A stretch of DNA of 15,561 nt from JAKFFN01 sp964444305 (GTDB lineage: Bacteria > Sumerlaeota > Sumerlaeia > Sumerlaeales > Sumerlaeaceae): NCBI GenBank assembly GCA_964444305.1, contig CAYUGQ010000061.1:1-15561 (forward strand). Direction: 5' to 3'. Under the pieces are notes generated by a model, which saw only the letters and a program-made list of their open reading frames with translations, was not told where the DNA came from and made no database searches. The position numbers and the translations under genes are program-made. Below are positions 13,591 to 15,561 of this stretch, in pieces. Position 1 is the stretch's first letter; the number at the start of each line of letters is the position of its first letter.

Positions 13591-14448
13591 TCAGTGCTGA
13601 ACTACGACCCATTGGCCACCGCTGTGGTATGAGCTGTCAGCGGAAACTTCGACCACAACTTCATCCAGCATTTCGTCAATTGGAACCGGAGACTCGCCTG
13701 ATTCGAAGAATTTGATGGTTTGGGTGAGCATGTTTTCGTAGAATTCTTCGAACTTTTTGATCTCGTTGATCTCATAATTGTCGTTGTGTAGAACGCCAAT
13801 TTTCCAAGGTGTAGCCTGATATTGATTTTCGCATTTGCGGATTTCGATGAAGGCTCTTTTTCCGCTGTCGTTTTCGACGGTGATGAGGTGGTTATCGTCC
13901 TGACCGGTGTCGATTACGCGAGCGACGCGTCCGCCCAGGAGGCGCAGGGCGGGCTGAATGGTGTGAACGGCATAGTTACGCCAGTCGCCAAAGCCGCGGC
14001 TGAAAATGCCTTCGTAAGGCCCGGGTCCGACCCGCTGCATCAGCTCTTCCAGTTCAACGGAGAATCGAAGGGAGGACGCTGAGAATATTGGAGCACCGCC
14101 TTCCTGGGCGTTTAAAATGATCTGGCGGGCGTCTTCGACGGTGGATGCGAGGGCTTTATCCAGCATGGTAGGTTTGCCACTGGCCAGAGCTTCGCGGCTG
14201 AGTTCGAGGTGGCGATCGACGTCGTTGGGCGAGAGTACGATGATGGCGTCGGATTTCTCAACGACTTCTGCCGGAGATTCTGCGCGAGGCACATTGTTGA
14301 CCTGGCACCAGTCTTCTTCACCTTGAGGATTACTCTCATAGGCGGCTACGATTTCCACTTTGGCGCCTGCGCGGCCGTCGCGAAAAATCTGGAGGAACTT
14401 TGTCGCGTGATAGTTGTTCAGGTAGTGATCAATAAAGCCGATTTTCAT
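13591..14448 (-). CDS. Divergent Gfo/Idh/MocA-like oxidoreductase
   Basis: The product is 285 aa, shorter than the usual 330-400 aa. The N-terminal half looks like a Rossmann fold: KIGFIDHYLNNYHATKFL, then VEIVAAYESNP, SDAIIVLSPNDVDRHLELSREAL and GKPTMLDKALASTVEDA. The last matches the cofactor/substrate motif usually written EKP, here Asp-Lys-Ala at 97-99. HTIQPALRLLG with His162 resembles the catalytic-histidine region. The C-terminal half is a beta-sheet domain with DNHLITVENDSGKRAFIEI. The normal glycine-rich NAD loop is replaced by DHYLNNYH, so nucleotide binding is uncertain. The first ATG (complement of 14446-14448) has AAGG 7-8 nt upstream. It is divergent from the SGNH gene and leads the M42 gene. 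Substrate unknown; related proteins act on sugars. Confidence 0.8.
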   Translation of the reverse strand: MKIGFIDHYLNNYHATKFLQIFRDGRAGAKVEIVAAYESNPQGEEDWCQVNNVPRAESPAEVVEKSDAIIVLSPNDVDRHLELSREALASGKPTMLDKALASTVEDARQIILNAQEGGAPIFSASSLRFSVELEELMQRVGPGPYEGIFSRGFGDWRNYAVHTIQPALRLLGGRVARVIDTGQDDNHLITVENDSGKRAFIEIRKCENQYQATPWKIGVLHNDNYEINEIKKFEEFYENMLTQTIKFFESGESPVPIDEMLDEVVVEVSADSSYHSGGQWVVVQH

Positions 14449-14565
14449 TATAGAACCTTAAGGTTGAACTGATGATTGACTGCAAGTTAGGGCTATACGC
14501 CAATCATGGTAAAGCAAATCATTTTGTATATTAGTATCAAGATTCCAGCCAAAGGTGGTGAGAAA
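14449..14565. promoter_or_regulatory. Divergent intergenic region
   Basis: These 117 bp separate the minus-strand oxidoreductase gene from the plus-strand SGNH hydrolase gene, so promoters for both directions should lie here. I see AT-rich elements (TATATT at 14527-14532 on the plus strand and TTGACT at 14476-14481) but no pair with proper 16-18 bp spacing. No gene is visible in it. Confidence 0.45.
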
Positions 14566-15315
14566 ATGCATAGGATGATTTTTGCTGTAGTGACGACTGT
14601 GATGATGGCTTCGGCAGCCATGGGACAATCGACCACGACTACGGCGGCCGGACAGACCACGCCAACGGCCCGGTCGCACTGGAATGCAAAGGATCATTTT
14701 CATACCCGGGTGGCTCAGATTCGGGATGATATTGCGAATTTGCCGTCGGGAACGACGGGGACGATTGTCATGTTGGGGGATTCTCTAACGGAACAATTTT
14801 TCAGACAGAAACAAATGTCGGCTGAAATCAACGGGCTGACCGTAGTGAACCAGGGAATCAGCGGTGATCAGATTGATCGGCCGACGAGTGGCACGGGGGT
14901 TACTCACCGGATTGAGCTGGTTGCCGAGGCGAAGCCGGCTGTGGTATTTGTTATGATTGGAACGAATGATTTCTGGGGTGGAAGGGAGGAGCCGGATGAA
15001 GTGATTCCCCAATATACCAAGATGTTCCGGATGCTGAAGGAAGCGGCACCGAAGGCGAGATTTGTGTGGCAGAGTTTGTTGCCTGCTTCCGGGGATAAGG
15101 CGCATCTAAATTCGAAGATTGATGAACTAAATGCTCACATTGCCAGCCTGGCGGCTGAGGCCGGGGATGTGTATGTTGATCTGCACCCGGAGCTGGAAGA
15201 TGCGAATGGTGAGTTAAGGGCTGAGTTTACTAACGATGGTGTTCATCTGACTCCGGCGGCTTACCAGGTTTGGCTGAAGGTAATCCGGGAGCAGATGACA
15301 GAAGCTGATCTTTGA
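14566..15315 (+). CDS. Secreted SGNH/GDSL-family hydrolase
   Basis: The product is 249 aa. Residues 1-20 form a signal peptide (MHRM, hydrophobic core, SAAMG then QS), so the enzyme is exported. A Thr/Ala-rich linker follows (21-37). All SGNH blocks are present: IVMLGDSLTEQ with nucleophile Ser73, NQGISGDQ with Gly100, VMIGTNDFWGG with Asn134, and NDGVHLTPAAY with Asp224 and His227. The layout resembles platelet-activating-factor acetylhydrolase IB beta/gamma-like enzymes; in Planctomycetota such proteins often act as carbohydrate or acetyl esterases, but the substrate here is unknown. I chose ATG 14566, with AAAGGTGGTGAG at 14551-14562 as ribosome-binding site, because it gives a clean signal peptide; an ATG at 14506 adds 20 residues before it. 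Confidence 0.92.
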   Translation: MHRMIFAVVTTVMMASAAMGQSTTTTAAGQTTPTARSHWNAKDHFHTRVAQIRDDIANLPSGTTGTIVMLGDSLTEQFFRQKQMSAEINGLTVVNQGISGDQIDRPTSGTGVTHRIELVAEAKPAVVFVMIGTNDFWGGREEPDEVIPQYTKMFRMLKEAAPKARFVWQSLLPASGDKAHLNSKIDELNAHIASLAAEAGDVYVDLHPELEDANGELRAEFTNDGVHLTPAAYQVWLKVIREQMTEADL

Positions 15316-15326
15316 TTTTACACGAC

Positions 15327-15355
15327 TTAACTTTTCTCAGTGAAAGGTGTATATT
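15327..15355 (+). promoter_or_regulatory. Candidate sigma-70 promoter for the TPR gene
   Basis: TTAACT at 15327-15332 (4 of 6 to TTGACA), a 17-bp spacer, and TATATT at 15350-15355 (5 of 6 to TATAAT). Transcription would start near 15362, leaving a leader of about 40 nt before ATG 15401. Placement between the SGNH stop and the TPR start fits well. Confidence 0.55.
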
Positions 15356-15400
15356 TCCTTTGCAAAAGATTTCCCCCGCGACAATATCTAGCTAAATACT

Positions 15401-15561
15401 ATGAACGACTTCAATGAATATGATCTGCACTCGCCTGAGTCGCTATTTAGCGAAGGGATGGACCTGCTGGAGTCGGACCATTTCGAAGAAGCGTTGTATA
15501 GCTTTGAAAAGCTAATTTCGACTCAGCCTTATAACCCGGACGCGCTTTTTCAGCAGGGGGT
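15401..15561 (+). CDS. TPR-repeat protein, N-terminal fragment
   Basis: The frame opens at ATG 15401 and runs off the right edge; 53 full codons are visible. After a polar acidic start (NDFNEYDLHSPES) comes a tetratricopeptide repeat, LFSEGMDLLESDHFEEALYS then FEKLISTQPYNPDALFQQG. Its Gly, Leu, Ala, Phe and Pro positions match the TPR pattern (G-L-A-F-P at the expected spacing). The second helix pair is just starting at the edge. TPR units mediate protein contacts; nothing more specific can be said. No Shine-Dalgarno sequence is visible, but a good promoter lies about 45 bp upstream. There is no signal peptide in the visible part. Confidence 0.8.
   Translation, partial: MNDFNEYDLHSPESLFSEGMDLLESDHFEEALYSFEKLISTQPYNPDALFQQG

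Noticed and set aside
1..15561. tRNA, rRNA, CRISPR array, insertion sequence or phage genes
   Set aside because: I looked for cloverleaf arms, regular spaced repeats, transposase or integrase motifs and terminal inverted repeats and found none.

Overview
The window is about 15.6 kb of bacterial chromosome and looks mostly like core and metabolic genes, not a mobile or accessory island. No tRNA, rRNA, insertion sequence or CRISPR array is visible. The gene mix suggests a Planctomycetota-type bacterium, perhaps Phycisphaerae: nusA sits outside the usual rimP-nusA-infB block, several secreted orphan proteins lie between housekeeping genes, and M42 peptidase, Gfo/Idh/MocA and SGNH-hydrolase genes are present. 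This lineage call is inference only. Start codons are mixed: at least two well-supported genes use TTG.

Left part (1-5472, all plus strand). A protein tail at the edge resembles a P-domain. It is followed by D-alanine--D-alanine ligase (ddl), overlapping a small DUF202 membrane protein, then ribosomal protein S20 (rpsT, TTG start) whose stop overlaps the start of a small lipoprotein gene. A secreted Met/Tyr/Gly/Pro-rich protein comes next. A clear intrinsic terminator then lies in the leader of nusA, whose product has a long acidic tail. A thioredoxin-like lipoprotein without the CXXC motif closes this part.

Middle part (5549-10578, plus strand). A PRC-barrel protein precedes a GH15 glucoamylase/trehalase-type glycosidase, and the pair ends at a candidate terminator. 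A group I truncated haemoglobin lies 4 nt from a 2Fe-2S/FAD/NAD reductase. The arrangement suggests a two-gene counterpart of flavohaemoglobin, possibly for nitric oxide or oxygen chemistry. A strong terminator closes that operon, and an EamA/DMT-type permease follows.

Right part (10755-15561). dapA (lysine/diaminopimelate synthesis) overlaps an inositol-monophosphatase-family gene that looks like histidinol-phosphatase HisN. These converge on a minus-strand pair, a divergent Gfo/Idh/MocA-like oxidoreductase followed by an M42 aminopeptidase. Divergent from that pair is a secreted SGNH hydrolase. The window ends inside a TPR protein with a good sigma-70-like promoter.

I did not find a convincing wholly new multi-gene system. 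The observations most worth checking are the globin-reductase pair, the terminator in the nusA leader, the altered metal-ligand position in Ddl, and the coupling of rpsT to a lipoprotein gene.
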